Source: Kuschelorhynchus macadamiae
Taxonomy: Eukaryota > Arthropoda > Insecta > Coleoptera > Curculionidae
DNA: 64,000 nt
Assembly (NCBI GenBank): GCA_030620095.1
Contig: JAUTXW010003817.1
Location: 186,001 to 250,000 of the forward strand
Direction of reading: 5' to 3'
The translations under genes were made by a program, and so were the position numbers. The first letter of the stretch is position 1, and the number at the start of each line of letters is the position of its first letter. The notes under the pieces are model-generated. The model did no database searches and was not told the DNA's origin. It saw only the letters and a program-made list of their open reading frames with translations. Positions 1 to 10,689 of this stretch are shown here, one piece after another.

Positions 1-474
1 TCATCTTCTCATTTGAATATAGGTGATTAAATCTCAAACCAATCCCGACAATACAGTTCCAGTTGCGAACTTGTACTACTCCAGTACCATTTCCACTTGA
101 ACAGTACAATATGTAACAAAAATGTACTAGATAGTTAATTGTACTGATGGCAACGTTGGTCGATTTGCACATTGTTATGCTATTTTTATTTACGAAAAAC
201 TGTATTACAAAAACTACTAGGGGCACTGCCTTTACTTTCACTCGCGACTTACACCACAGTGAACCTTTCAAACCCAACTTCAACAATTTTTACTGCTTTC
301 TACATAATAAATTGACAATTATTACGATGACGACCTCGAAACATGTCGCGACGTTGACACATATTTTGTATTGGTTATTGTGCTGATCTTAATTGTACAA
401 AGATAGTACAATTATCAACTATGGCGTCATTATGGTGACAAGTGTTATCAGCGATATAACAGCCTTACGTTACC
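1..474. other. No gene seen; probable 5' flank or UTR of element A
   Basis: I find no protein with recognisable motifs here on either strand. The stretch directly precedes the first zinc-finger codons of element A, so it could be that element's 5' untranslated region, but I see no boundary or target-site duplication that proves it. Confidence 0.35.
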
Positions 475-989
475 ATGGAACGCAATTTCAAATGTTGCAG
501 ACAAAAAAAGTTTTCTAATTACTTCTGCATCGCCTGCTACAGAATACTACGGAAGTGGTTAAACTTGTTGGCTATCGAATCTACTGTTCTGCCAGGTGTC
601 AAGAGTACTCTATTAACAACAATGATGCGATTAACACCCTTAAGGAGAAAATGGAGAAACTAGAGGAAGATTCCTTAAACAAAGACGCCTACATTAAACG
701 TCTAAAAAGGCAAACGAATGATTTTACAGACATCGTATTTGAGGCTGAAGAGAAGTTTAATTTGCGACTTGCAGAGCAGTCTGAACGCATATCAGAGCTC
801 AACAATGAAACATCAAATTTACAGGAATTGAACCAACAACTAAACAGGCTCCTGTTTAGAAGAATCACTGTCGTCCTCCGTGGCACTGGACAACACTTTC
901 TGAGCTTGAATAGAGAAGTGATCTCATCTATCTGGACATTTGAAAAGGATAACGAGCACTATGTATTGGAAATAAAACTACTACAGTGA
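475..989 (+). pseudogene. Element A ORF1, N-terminal zinc finger and coiled coil
   Basis: The first frame from 475 has Cys pairs (KCCRQ, then CIACY) and breaks near 555. The next frame continues with VGYRIYCSARCQ and then about 80 residues of charged heptad-like coiled coil (EKMEKLEEDSLNKDAYIKRL). The same layout, with CVFYH, GYRIFCSSNCQ and a coiled coil, is seen in element V (47686-48228, minus), so the two are related ORF1 proteins. Such proteins bind the element RNA in the ribonucleoprotein; the zinc-finger role is inferred. One frameshift at about 555-570 breaks it. Confidence 0.7.
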
Positions 990-1536
990 AAACGAGATTA
1001 ATGTATCATATCCAGTCGAGATCTCCTCTAAGGCACTACGCAAACCTCAAATATTAATCTTGGGTGACGGCAATGCAAGAGGCATGCTATCTCTTATGAA
1101 GCGGCTCACATATAGTCTTTATGACATCAATTATCAGTGGTCAAACGAGAGCTCGTTTGAGAGTCGTATTCGAGAATGCCAGGAGTTGATCAAGAGGTTT
1201 ACTGTGAATGATTTTGTCATTATACTCATTGGTGACAAAAACGCCCTTAAAGGAGAGCGTATGGACGTTAAACTTCTTCGCTTACTTCTTGAAGAATCCA
1301 GCAACACTAACCTGTTTATTTGCGGCTCACCTCTACACAGTGATCGTCCTATACTCAATAGAATAATCCAGGAAATTGATTTTGACCTACTAAACTTAAG
1401 TAGCGATTTCCGACACAGTTGCTTCATTCCAATGAGGATCACCACTAGGAATGGCTCACTCGCCTACACTGACAAGGATGAAGTTTTACATCTTGTGTGC
1501 AGCATCATGAAGAATAAACGCCGATTCTCCAATTGA
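990..1536 (+). pseudogene. Element A ORF1, SGNH/GDSL esterase-like domain (degenerate)
   Basis: The frame open to 1536 reads ILGDGNARGM near 1055, matching block I of SGNH hydrolases with the catalytic Ser replaced by Gly. It then has FVIILIGDKNAL, which resembles block III, and SPLHSDRPILNRIIQEI, which resembles the P..LN..I stretch of retroelement esterase domains. The C-terminal Asp-His block is not clear. CR1-group ORF1 proteins are known to carry such a domain. Loss of the Ser and of the Asp-His block implies no esterase activity in this copy. It follows the coiled coil after a short stop-containing stretch, so both belong to one broken ORF1. Confidence 0.6.
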
Positions 1537-1689
1537 ATGAAAGAAGTCTCTACTATCAATAATATAGATTTAGCTTTAGAAATTAATAATTCCAATATTT
1601 TATTGCGTAATAACCTGGATACAGATAATAATTCTCAAAATTCAAATTTCGCAACCCCATTGACATATTACCTAAAGTCTCTCATAACA

Positions 1690-2467
1690 AACTAGTATCT
1701 TTATATTATCAGAATGTCTGTGGTCTTTGATCAAACTTCGATGTAATTATGCTTAATGGCTTAATGTCTCTTTTCATAGTGTCGAGTTTTTTGATCCTAG
1801 ATATGCTGTTTTTAGAACGGACCGAAATTATGACTTGCTAAATTGTGAATGTGGGGGAGGCTCCTTAATTGCGATCGCGTCCCGCTTTCCGTGCTCAATT
1901 ATAGACACCCCAGCTTCAGTTCTCTATGATGATATATGGATTAAAACTAAGATCAACCGTTCACAAATGGTCTTGAGTTGTGTATATATTCCTCCAGGGT
2001 CCCTAGTGGATTGTTATGTGTTTTTTTGTGATTTGTGTGAATCGTTAAGGGATTGTTTTAAGAGGCATAAACTTATTATATGTGGTGATTTTAATCTTCC
2101 ACTTATTGAATGGTCGTTGGATTCTGGAACCATAATCCCATCAAGAATACAACCAGCAACAGTGAAAACTGTGATCGACACAATGTGTCTTCTTGCACTT
2201 AATCAAGTCAATTATATTTTCAATTCCCTCCTATGTATCCTTGACCTCATATTTGTTGATAATTTTGAGGCGATATCATGTATTAAATGCAATTTTCTAT
2301 TATCAAATATCGACACTCTTCATCCTCTAAATATCTCTTTTTTAGACAGGGGATCTCCATTGCTTCAAGATGGGGCGACTCGACAAGTCTTTCAGTTTCA
2401 TAAGGCCAACTTTCACAGGCTTAACGGATTTTTTGCAGAAACTGACTGGTCCTTTGTGGAGAAATGA
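1690..2467 (+). pseudogene. Element A ORF2, APE-like endonuclease domain
   Basis: A YYQNVCGL motif near 1705 marks the start of an apurinic-type endonuclease. After frame breaks, the frame from 1835 continues with VYIPPGS and IICGDFNLPLIEW, the latter containing the catalytic GDFN block. A C-terminal LDLIFVD block follows. This enzyme nicks target DNA to prime reverse transcription. The SETW-type Glu block is lost in a deletion or frame break between about 1740 and 1835. The domain runs into the linker at 2464. Confidence 0.75.
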
Positions 2468-2900
2468 AGAAATGTGATGATATTGACGAAATCGTACGAC
2501 AGTTCTACAGTGTTGTTACGGATGGACTGGCGAGGTTTGTACCCAAAAAGAGGGTCAAGTCCAACAAGTACCCCATTTGGTTTGATAGAACACTCTATGG
2601 ACTTATTCGCGAAAAAAACAAACTGTACAAAAAATATAAGAGTACTCTGCTTCATTCTGACTATCTTGTTTACTTTAACAAACGCCGTGAGGTTCAATTT
2701 CGAACCATTTGGTGTTATCTCATGTTCGTTACTAGTTCCGAGCAGCTGATGCCTGCAAATATAGGGTACTTTTGATTGTTCATTAGGGGTTTGAGGGTAT
2801 CTTCTGGTTCGCCGAGTCTAATGACCTACAAAGGTTTAAAGTACAATGATCCTTCAGATATCGCGAATGCTTTTGCGGATCATTTTTAGACATATTACTC
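2464..2900 (+). pseudogene. Element A ORF2, endonuclease-RT linker
   Basis: The frame from 2464 has FVPKKRVKSNKYPIWFD followed by a basic stretch (REKNKLYKKYK), the usual W[FYI] linker between endonuclease and RT in this group. It overlaps the end of the endonuclease frame by four bases in another phase, so a frameshift separates them. Stops occur at about 2773-2890 before the RT frame resumes. Confidence 0.65.
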
Positions 2901-4056
2901 CGTGTCCAACAGCCATGATCGTGATTTTCTCCAGTCAGTTCCCTTCTCGTCAGCTTTGTTATTCCACACGTTTTCTGAGTGCGAAGTAGCTTCCAGAATC
3001 AAAAAATTGGATCCAAACAAGAGCGCGGGTCCTGATAGGTTACCAGCCTCTCTTTTATTGGGTTGTGACACACTATCGGCTCCCCTGAGCGCAATTTTCC
3101 AAAGATCTTTTGACATGGGAGTATTTCCCTCAATCTGGAAGTTCTCCAACCTTGTGCCTATTCACAAAAAGGGTGATAAATCTGAAATCACTAACTATAG
3201 AGGAATTTCAATGATCTCTGCCATTCCAAAACTCTTCGAGGCTATTTTGACTGACGACATATTTTACACCACCACAAAAATTACATTTCCCCGAGTCAAC
3301 ATGGCTTCTATCAGGGTCGCTCTACAGCGACCAATCTTGCCATATACCAGGATTATCTGGTCTCCTCTGTCGAAGCGCGTTAACAAATGGACTGCATCTA
3401 TACAGATTTATCGAAAGCATTTGATAGTGTACATCACAAACTATTAATGAAGAAGTTTGATATTGGTATCTCGGGCAATTACTTAAAATGGATCGCCTCT
3501 TATCTTAGCCATCGTAATCAACGGGTTGTGGTGCAAAACTCAGTTTCTCGTGATATTTTAGTCACCTCAGGAGTGCCACAAGGGTCCCACATTGGACCAA
3601 TAATATTCCTTCTCTTCCTAAATGAAATGTTTTAGGAATAGTAACTGCCTTTTGTTTGCTGAAGACTTGAAATTCTTTAGCTATAATACGATCCAAAATT
3701 CCGCGCTACAATCGGATTTGGACCGCTTTGTCAAATGGTGCGAGTTAAACTGTCTTGCCCTTAATGTTGCCAAGTGTACATCCATTCGCTTTTCAAAATC
3801 ACCTAACCCCATTCCAAATACTTACAAAATTGGTGACACAACTCTTGGAATTTCCTCTTGTGTGAACGATTTGGGCGTCATATTCGACAGCAGTATATCT
3901 TTTAACCAACACATAGACTCAATTGTATGTAAAGCTTTTAGAATGCTGGGATTCATTAAAAGACATTCTCTGCATTTCAGCGATACTAACGTCATCGTAA
4001 CCACCCTATACAACTGCTTTGTTAGAAGCTTACTGGAATATTGTTCAGTAATTTAA
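2890..4056 (+). pseudogene. Element A ORF2, reverse transcriptase
   Basis: Three frames together cover an RT. The first has KKLDPNKSAGPDRLPAS and FSNLVPIHKKGDKS with NYRGISM (2990-3220). The second has DLSKAFDSVHHKLL (motif A, about 3400) and SGVPQGSHIGPI (about 3570). The third has CLLFAEDLKFF, where the catalytic YADD box has become FAED. The order and spacing are normal for a CR1-like RT. Frameshifts lie near 3250-3390 and 3625, and a stop near 4055. The altered FAED box and the breaks make it inactive. Confidence 0.85.
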
Positions 4057-4479
4057 CTGCCCCATTATGCATGCCACATCGATAGGATCGAAAAAGTACA
4101 ACGTAAATGTGTAAAATACTTATTATTTAAATTCCATTTTCCTTATCAAAATGTCTCCTATGAAACAAGACTACTACTGTGCGGTATGCAAAGTTTAGCC
4201 CAGAGACACAAACATGCCCTACTCCTAATTGTGTTCAAGTTGCTTAATGGTATGATCCACTGTGAGCACCTATTGGGTCAGGTGAACTTCTTGGTTCCAG
4301 CCCGACGTACTCGTCACACTTCACTTTTCCTTGTAAGGAGGCACAGGACTAACTATGGTCAAAACTCATTTATTGATCGTCTTTGCTTAAATTATAATAA
4401 ATTTTTCTCTGACTGTGATATATTTAGCATTAGCCTTTCAGATCCTCAAAAGAAAATTCCGCTCTATTTAATTGTTTAA
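4057..4479 (+). pseudogene. Element A ORF2, RT C-terminal (thumb) region
   Basis: After a stop at about 4055 the protein continues with CHIDRIEKVQRK and KYLLFKFHFPYQ, then from 4186 the frame MQSLAQRHKHALLL to the end. The same sequence in another form is found at 33960-34600 (CHIDRIEKVQNR, KYLLYKFNFPYQ), so that fragment (A2) is a family member. The region lies between the catalytic core and the 3' UTR, as expected for the RT thumb. Confidence 0.75.
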
Positions 4480-4658
4480 AGGTTCGTGCTATATATTTTT
4501 ATTTTATATGCATTTTTGAATTTTATTGTTATAGCTGGATACCATTGTATTTGTATTGTATTTTTAAGTTTTGTATTTTATATCTTGTACCATTTAGAGA
4601 TTGATCTCTGTAGTATATGTATGACCAAGTAAATAAATAAATAAATAAATAAATAAAT
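4480..4658 (+). repeat. Element A 3' UTR and (TAAA)n tail
   Basis: The UTR contains TTGTACCATTTAGAG and CTGTAGTATATGT just before an (AAAT)n run at 4630-4658. Two other places hold close matches to this end: 34770-34830 and 58510-58560 (TACCATTTGGAAT, CTGTAGTGTA). A simple-repeat 3' tail is typical of CR1/L2-group elements. Confidence 0.7.
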
Positions 4659-5560
4659 TTCAAATCAAAAATAATACTGGCCCCAAGATGGATCTTTGGG
4701 GAACCCCTATGTCAATTACGCTCGTCTCTGAGGACTCACCTCTCACCCTGACAATTTGCCGCCTGCTCTCTAGGTATGACCTTAGCATTTCAATGCTGTT
4801 GATTCTAAAATTATAATAAACCAGTTTTTGCAAGAGGATGTCATGAGAGACACAATCGAAGGCTTCACTTAGGTCAAAGAACTGAACGAGATTATATTCT
4901 AGATCGTCAAAAGAATCCATGATCCTAGAGAGCAAGTCCAGTATGGCCAAGACAGTGCTCCTGTGTTCCTGAAAACCGAATTGACAATCACAAAAAAGTT
5001 CATTGTTTTCAAAGTATTTTTTCGATTTAACAGCCATACATTTTTCTATTATTTTTAATAAGATCGGAAGAAGTGAGATGGGTCGATAGTTTGAAACATC
5101 TCCCTCTCCACCTTTCTTATAGATTGGAATTACGATAGCTCTCTTTAGTACCGCAGGAAAATTGTTGTTTTTAAAACATAAGTTTATTAGTTTTGTTAGA
5201 GGTTCTACCAGTAGGTGTTTATTAGACTTAATTATTTTAGTTGAGAAGCCGTATCTATCAGCACTGTTCTTATTTTTAAGTGATGTAATAATATTCCTAA
5301 TTTCATCCTCAGACCTCAGCAAAAGAAAATTGAACAGCAGGAAATTTTATATTTTTGAGATGTTGTAGGGGATTAAAGTCATTTTTACGAATTTGTTTTT
5401 TTAGGTCGTGAACAATACCGGTAAAAAAATTATTAAAAACTTCGGGATCTATATTTACATTATTATTATGATTTTTGTATTTACTTCTATTTATATTAAT
5501 AATATCCCACATATGTCGAATAGGATTTGTTGTGGTTCGAATCATTATCATTACTTACAC
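4659..5560 (-). pseudogene. Element B: RT N-terminal half and linker, non-LTR
   Basis: On the minus strand the frame at 5551-5309 has HMWDIININRSKY and DPEVFNNFFTG, a normal linker. The frame at 5322-4660 has IPIYKKGGEGDVSNYRPISL, CQFGFQEHRST, FFDLSEAFDCVSHD (motif A) and IGVPQRSILGPVLFLI. It stops exactly next to the tail of element A, before the YADD box. One frameshift separates linker and RT near 5315. GVPQRS in place of GVPQGS is a likely decay change. The missing 3' half is not found left of element A within the window. Confidence 0.85.
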
Positions 5561-5831
5561 ATTTTAGATTTAAGATTTCCTGTTTGTACATCCTTGAAAT
5601 ATATTACGAAATAGGATTCCTATTAAATAAAATATTTAAACACATTTAAAATATTGTGAGTAGTTAACAATATAAAATAAGTATCACAATTTGTACAATA
5701 ATTACATAATAGATAAAAAAGAGAACAAAATATTTATATATACAATAGCTGGCAACAAAAATTAAAAATTACATCTAAAAACACATTAAAAACAAGCAGG
5801 TACAAATCCAAAACATATCTATCTACAAACT

Positions 5832-6795
5832 TCAACCTCTCATTAACAAGCCCAGTCTCCTTTTAAAGGTCTCAACTGACGTCACGGCCTTTAGGTCAGC
5901 TGGCAATTGGTTAAACTCATTCAACCCTTTGTAAAACAAAGAAGTCATTGTTGATGTTTTTGTAGCCCTTATTGGGTAAAAGTGGTTATTACTATGTGTA
6001 GCATATGAATGAATTTCCCCTCTTAAAATAACAAACTGATCAAAGTAAGTTGGCATTAGACCTTTACTGAGTTTAAAAATAAATACCATGGTAAAAAAAT
6101 AGAATCTTTGTTTAATTGAAAACCAATTTAAAGCTGTTAACATCATGTTAATGGGAGTATATCGGTCGCATCGCAAAATTACTCTCATTCCTCTGTTAAA
6201 TAACACCTGAAGAGACTGACTAGATCTCTTATCAGCTAAATATAAGAGGGTAGCACAGTAGTCAAAATAGGGTTGAATAATAGTTTTAAAGACAGTAAGT
6301 CTTGCAAACAGTGACAAATGCTTTGAAATTCTGGAAAAAAAGAATAATTTCTTGGCAATCTTCTTATTAAGATACTCACAGTGCCCTTTTAAACTTAAAG
6401 ATTTATCAATTATAAAGCCAAGATACTTAAATTCGTTTACCCATTCAATATTCTCACCTTCAATTTTCAACTTGTAATTTTCAGTGTTGATCTTACTAAT
6501 CATACAGTTACTGCCAACAATCATTGCTTTTGTTTTACTAGCATTAAGTTTGAGCTTGTTCATTGAGAAATATTTTTCGATACCCCCGAGCAACCGATTC
6601 ACTCTCATATTAACCTGGTCAAGATCCCTACCACTACAGGATATGAGTGTATCATCTGCAAACAAATTTATGAACTCAATCCCCTCAACATGGTTAATAT
6701 CGTTTATATATATTATGAAGAGTAAAGCACCCATTACACTGCCCTGAGGAACTCCGTATTCATTTAGGATGTCAGATGACCTACTCTTTCCTAAC
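5832..6795 (-). pseudogene. Element C RT, palm C-terminal half and thumb
   Basis: The frame opens before GVPQGSVMGALLFIIYIND and continues for 300 residues. It has FADDTLISCSG (catalytic box intact), MNKLKLNASKTKAMIVG, FKYLGFIIDKSLSLKGH and the C-terminal FKRRLGLLMRG. The relative in element E (8305-8787) shares the C.RYT.I...L..L.W thumb signature, so C and E belong to one lineage. Only the deletion of the RT N-terminus visibly disables it. Confidence 0.85.
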
Positions 6796-6799
6796 TTAA

Positions 6800-6975
6800 C
6801 ATCCTTTTAAATGATCTGAACTCCTCCTGATTACCTGGGGTGTTGTGCTGGTCACACACTTTCCCCAAAAAATGAAGTCTGTCCCTCATTAAGCATAGTG
6901 GTTCAGTGAACCATTCTACCATACCAGGTTTGTCAGGTTTAACTTGCATGGTTCGCTCCGGGAAAGACTGCCGGT
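6800..6975 (-). pseudogene. Element C endonuclease-RT linker fragment
   Basis: The minus strand reads VKPDKPGMVEWFTEPLC, RDRLHFLGKVCDQHNTPGN and EEFRSFKRMLS before a stop. The W[FY]T.EL..MR pattern is the usual linker of these ORF2 proteins. It is joined to the RT C-terminal half by a deletion near 6795-6809, in a different frame. Confidence 0.6.
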
Positions 6976-7630
6976 ATGCCCCCTCCAGAAGCTACATAAA
7001 GTTCTACATATTTTTCTATATAGAATAGTAATGTGTTTCTAATATTAGTTTCTATGCAGTATAAAGAAATTACTTTTATTGCAAAATAGTTAAATACAAA
7101 CTAAAATACCCAAAGCCTCAGATCAGATTACACCAGTACCAAGAGTTTTAGTTAGATATGGCAAACCCGATCGACAACTGCACGTATTAGACCATCCCAC
7201 TGTGTTATTAGATCATCCCACTTTCATTGACAAGAGATCCTTATAGTAAAAAAGTATAATAGTCTACAGTAAAGATTGTTACAGGGTCACGTGGCTGGCG
7301 TGGCTTAAAAACCAATAGCGGGTCGTGGAACTACAATAAATTTTAACATTTATGAAATTACTTTGCTAAAAAATATTTTATTAGATACCAAGCTTTTCTT
7401 AGCATGACTACTGCATGTGTTTTATTGTATTATTGTGTATTTGTTGATATGGTACTTCATTCTAAAGGTGCGGTGACATTAGAAGAACAGTGATTTTTTA
7501 AATATTTAATAAATAAGTTTTATTTACTTTATCTTGGACATTGCGAAACTAGGAGCTTTAGTTGACCTAACTATAGTATGGTAATGTGAGTTTGTAAAAA
7601 AATGGCCATTGTAGTTTGGAATTTTCTTTG
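6976..7630. other. No gene seen
   Basis: This is AT-rich sequence without recognisable coding frames. A short imperfect direct repeat of about 15 bp (TTAGACCATCCCACT and TTAGATCATCCCACT) lies at about 7188-7220. Nothing else stands out. Confidence 0.5.
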
Positions 7631-8787
7631 AATCACTTAAGAGATTAAGAGACATAGTTGTGAAATTGCTATGTACTGTAATGTTGGATAGTACAATTGC
7701 TGTATTCTTGGACTTGCAAAGAGCATTTGAGACTATTGATAGAAAAAATCTTTTAGCTAAATTATATATGATAGGAATACGGAATAATGTGTTAAAATGG
7801 TTTGAAAGCTATCTTAACAATAGAAAGCAAATAGTGATTCTGAATGGTAAGGTTTCTGGTGAAGTGGTAAATGATCATGGGGTACAACAGGGAAGTATTC
7901 TGGGACCCTTATTATTTATCTTGTACATAAATGATATAGTACATGTTGTCAGTGCAGTCGATATTCATTTATTTGCAGACGATACCCTCATTTATGCTTC
8001 ATTGAAAGATCTTGAACAACTGGTGGCTAATATTAATGGTGCTCTGACTAATTTACATGAATATACCTGTCAGAACTTACTTAAAGTTAATATCACAAAA
8101 ACAAAATTTTTGATTTTAGGAACTGACACTGTTAAAAAATAAATTCATATAAAATAAATGTGTCAAACAGTTTGGTAATTGTTCTATAGAACATGTTAAA
8201 AAAATAACATATTTAGGAATAACTGTTGATGAACAGTTAAGCTTTAAAGAACATGCCAAGTCTGTAATATCTAGAATTAGCTATAATATTAATCATTTAT
8301 CAAGGTGTGCTTTTTATCATTTTGGGCAAAACTCCCTGTATACAATAAAATGGTTCTTCCATACTTTAACTTCTGCACAAGTATTCTGTATTTACTAAAC
8401 AAAAATGAAATTAGTGTTTTACAAAAATTACAAAACAGAGCCATGAGAATAATTTTATCATGTAGCAGATATACAGCAATTAAATTAATGCAGGAATGTT
8501 TACAGTGGTTACCAGTGTCTGAATACATAACTTTAAATGTGTTAACCCTAATTTTTAAAATTAAGATTGGTTGTGCGCCTCCTTATCTGTGCAATAAGGT
8601 TATGTATAATAATGACGTACATATCTATAACACTAGGCAGCAGAATAACTTCTTTATTGTGCCTAGAAATAAAAGAATGGGTCAAAACTCTATTTTCTTC
8701 AAGGGATTTGATAAGCTACCAGATTTCATAAAACATTGGCAATCTGTTTATTGTTCAGCTCAAGGCATATACTTTGGAGAAATGTAA
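7631..8787 (+). pseudogene. Element E reverse transcriptase
   Basis: Frame 7660-8142 has AVFLDLQRAFETIDRKNLL (motif A), HGVQQGSILGPLLF and LFADDTLIYAS (catalytic box intact). A stop falls at 8142 after KFLILGTDTVKK. The protein then continues in other frames with YLGITVDEQLSFKEHAK (about 8205-8270) and, from 8305, the thumb (NRAMRIILSCSRYTAIKLM). The end is degenerate. GVQQGS instead of GVPQGS is a change in a well-conserved block. It is the same lineage as element C. Confidence 0.85.
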
Positions 8788-9130
8788 TTTATGTGTTATG
8801 CCTTGAGTGGCATTTATTGTTAGTTTGGATTTTATTTTATATTTGTTGTTTCTGTCTTAAATGTTTTTTTTTTCTTCTGACTTTTAAAATTAGTCTAGTT
8901 GTGTGTAGTTTATTTAGTTTAACTTAATGGATTTTCATTTATTTTTAAATGACTGCACTATTACTAGTGGAATGATTAGATTTATTATTATAATTATTGT
9001 TCTTGTGTTAAATGTTTACTTTTTGACTTGTAAAAATGTTATTTCTTTTATAAGTAGTTCGATTTAATTCATTTTATGTAGTTTTAAGTCATTTAACTTA
9101 CTCTACTAGTGGAACATTAGTTACATATGC
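8788..9130 (+). repeat. Element E 3' UTR
   Basis: This is a T-rich, non-coding stretch between the RT end and the (ATA)n run. It contains two copies of a CTACTAGTGGAA-like motif, TTACTAGTGGAATG near 8960 and CTACTAGTGGAACA near 9103. Confidence 0.5.
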
Positions 9131-9600
9131 ATAATAATAATAATAATAATGTTTTATTTCTTCAATTGAAAAGTGCAACATACAAAAAAATATACTCTGT
9201 ACAATAATTGGAGAAAAAGTCAAAGCTACAAAAAAAAACAAAGCAAAAGCATGTGAGGTTATACAAAAAAATCCTGAAAAGAATAACAATTTTTTTCCCA
9301 AAAGCAATTTCTTGACTTTATTTTTGAAAATAGGAATACTGCGGGACTTACGAATATCATCATCAAGTGCATTATAAAATTTACAAGCAGCATATAAAGT
9401 GCCTTTCTGAAAAAAAAACGTACGGTGACTATCGGGCAACAGCAGGTCTTTAGCATGTGTATTGTAATTATGGGATGGTCTATTTGATTGAAGTAGCAAT
9501 TTATTTTTGAATGCATAAAGACATACTTCCAGAATGTACTGGTCAAAAACTGTTAAAATTTTTAAACCCCTGACCAGCGTCCTGCAAGACTGCATATATT
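9131..9600 (-). pseudogene. Element F: 3' fragment of a non-LTR RT with (ATT)n tail
   Basis: The minus frame 9595-9098 reads LKILTVFDQYILEVC, SHNYNTHAKDLLLP and CKFYNALDDDIRK, a typical thumb with the HNYNTR-like box, and ends with FKNKVKKLLL. The 3' UTR closes with AATAAAAC and (ATT)n at 9131-9150. The general pattern matches the C-terminus of H1 (13600-13850), so they are the same clade but different families. The copy is 5'-truncated at about 9600. Confidence 0.8.
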
Positions 9601-9710
9601 TGTCTTTTTACTTCAAAATTGTATATTTCATAATTAGTTTTTATAAGCTAAATAAACGATTCAATATATAATATACTAAGTAAACAGCAAGATTTCCTTT
9701 TCAAGGAGAT
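9601..9710. other. Short spacer between F and G1
   Basis: AT-rich spacer with no feature that I can name. Confidence 0.4.
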
Positions 9711-10135
9711 ATGTCTAATGGAAGATTCCTTATTCTAAGCATGTTAGGGTTTCTAATGTTAACATTATGCACAGCATTTCTTCTAATTGTTGGTTGGTTG
9801 GGAAAATTATTTGGGTACCCTTGCGATGCATGTCTTAGAATAATATGCGAGATTTGTCTTGGATCCATGGCTCAAGAAGTGAGAATAATACCAAGCTCTA
9901 ACTGAACACTATTACGCTTATGTCCGGAATGTCTAATTGCCTTTGAGGAATTTCCAAAGGCAAATAGTCAACTTGAATCCCTTAAAAGTGAAATTGAACA
10001 ACTAAAAATGGATCTCTCACACTTTAAAACTCCAGCGTTACCCGAATCAAAATTAGCTGTTGCGATTTCAGAGTCATTCAAAACATTTGCAAAGCAGATT
10101 TCGGAGAGCATCACTGACAAATGCAAGCATTAAAT
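9711..10135 (+). pseudogene. G1: ORF1 N-terminal PHD-like zinc finger and coiled coil
   Basis: The frame from 9711 ends with CDACLRIICEICLGSMAQEV and a stop at 9903. Another frame then gives LLRLCPECLIAFEEFPK followed by a coiled coil (SQLESLKSEIEQLKMDL) and ESFKTFAKQISESITDKC. The Cys spacing with the A.EVR.I block matches the ORF1 zinc finger of element H (25672-26445, minus). It stops at about 10134 where an unrelated RT fragment begins. It could be the N-terminus of H1's ORF1, whose C-terminal part resumes beyond 10680; that would make G2 a nested insertion. Confidence 0.65.
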
Positions 10136-10680
10136 CTTTGTTGTTTAGTGTTGTTTGCAGTCCGTATTTCAAAAAGTATATCGATGCTCTAGAGAGGGTC
10201 CAAAGAAGAGCGACAAGAATCCCACCTCTGTTGAGAGGGTTGTCTTATGATGACAGGCTTAAAGCCCTCAAGCTTAGCACACTGGAGGAGAGGCAAAATA
10301 GAGGATGCCTAATAGAAACCTTTAAAATCCTACATGGGCACTACAAATGTGACATAAATTTCTTTCACAGAAACACTAATCAGCATCTCCGAGGACATTC
10401 TCTAAAGTTGACAGCAGAGCTGAGTCGTAGACTCTCGAGGAAATACTTTCTTACTAATCGCACAGTCCAACAGTGGTATGAGCTCCCTGAGGATGTCGTA
10501 ACTGCTCCCAGTATAAATGCTTTTAAGAACAGACTGGACAATTATGTTGGTACTGGGGTGTAATTACAACTATAAAGTGTGGATAGTTAAATTTAGAGTG
10601 CATGGACATAATAATGGCAGTTAATCGGTTACAACCGCCTACTGTATAATAACCATAATAATAATAATAATAATAATAAA
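10136..10680 (+). pseudogene. G2: 5'-truncated CR1-like RT 3' end with (ATA)n tail
   Basis: From about 10150 the plus strand reads CSPYFKKYIDALERVQRRAT and GLSYDDRLKALKLSTLEERQ, ending with FKNRLDNYVGTGV at 10563. This VQRRATR and L.LEERR.RG signature is a standard non-LTR RT thumb. The UTR ends in (ATA)n at 10655-10680. It is well preserved and so may be one of the younger fragments here. The frame that is open upstream belongs to G1, so the true 5' limit is about 10136-10150. Confidence 0.8.
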
Positions 10681-10689
10681 AACTACAAA

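Larger units (their letters stand above)
475..4658 (+). mobile_element. Element A: near-complete, degenerate CR1-like non-LTR retrotransposon
   Basis: The plus strand carries, in order, an ORF1 zinc finger and coiled coil, an SGNH-like domain, an APE-type endonuclease, a reverse transcriptase and a 3' UTR ending in a (TAAA)n tail at 4630-4658. Every domain is broken by frame changes, so the copy is dead. The zinc-finger plus esterase arrangement of ORF1 is known from the CR1/L2 group; the clade is inferred from that. The tail abuts a minus-strand RT (element B) exactly where that RT stops after its GVPQ-type motif, which suggests A inserted into B or replaced part of it. Confidence 0.85.
5561..6975 (-). 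mobile_element. Element C: internally deleted non-LTR retrotransposon
   Basis: Reading leftwards from 6975, a linker segment (KPDKPGMVEWFTEPLCLMRD) is followed at about 6800 by GVPQGSVMGALL and the rest of an RT, so the RT fingers and motif A are missing. The 3' UTR lies at about 5570-5830 with no clear simple-repeat tail. The RT part is the longest uninterrupted C-terminal RT frame in the first 20 kb. Confidence 0.75.
7631..9130 (+). mobile_element. Element E: 5'-truncated non-LTR retrotransposon
   Basis: The plus strand begins inside the RT at a degenerate HSCEIAMYC motif and runs through the RT C-terminus (8787) into a T-rich 3' UTR that ends near 9130. A (ATA)n run at 9131-9150 sits between this end and the 3' end of element F on the opposite strand, so the two are arranged tail to tail. 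Confidence 0.75.

Noticed and set aside
147..386. 79-residue open frame
   Set aside because: No motif and no homology that I recognise; it precedes ORF1 of element A and has chance-like composition.
4659..6975. B and C as two halves of one element
   Set aside because: Both contain the GVPQ block (B as GVPQRS, C as GVPQGS) with different flanking residues, so they overlap and must be separate copies.
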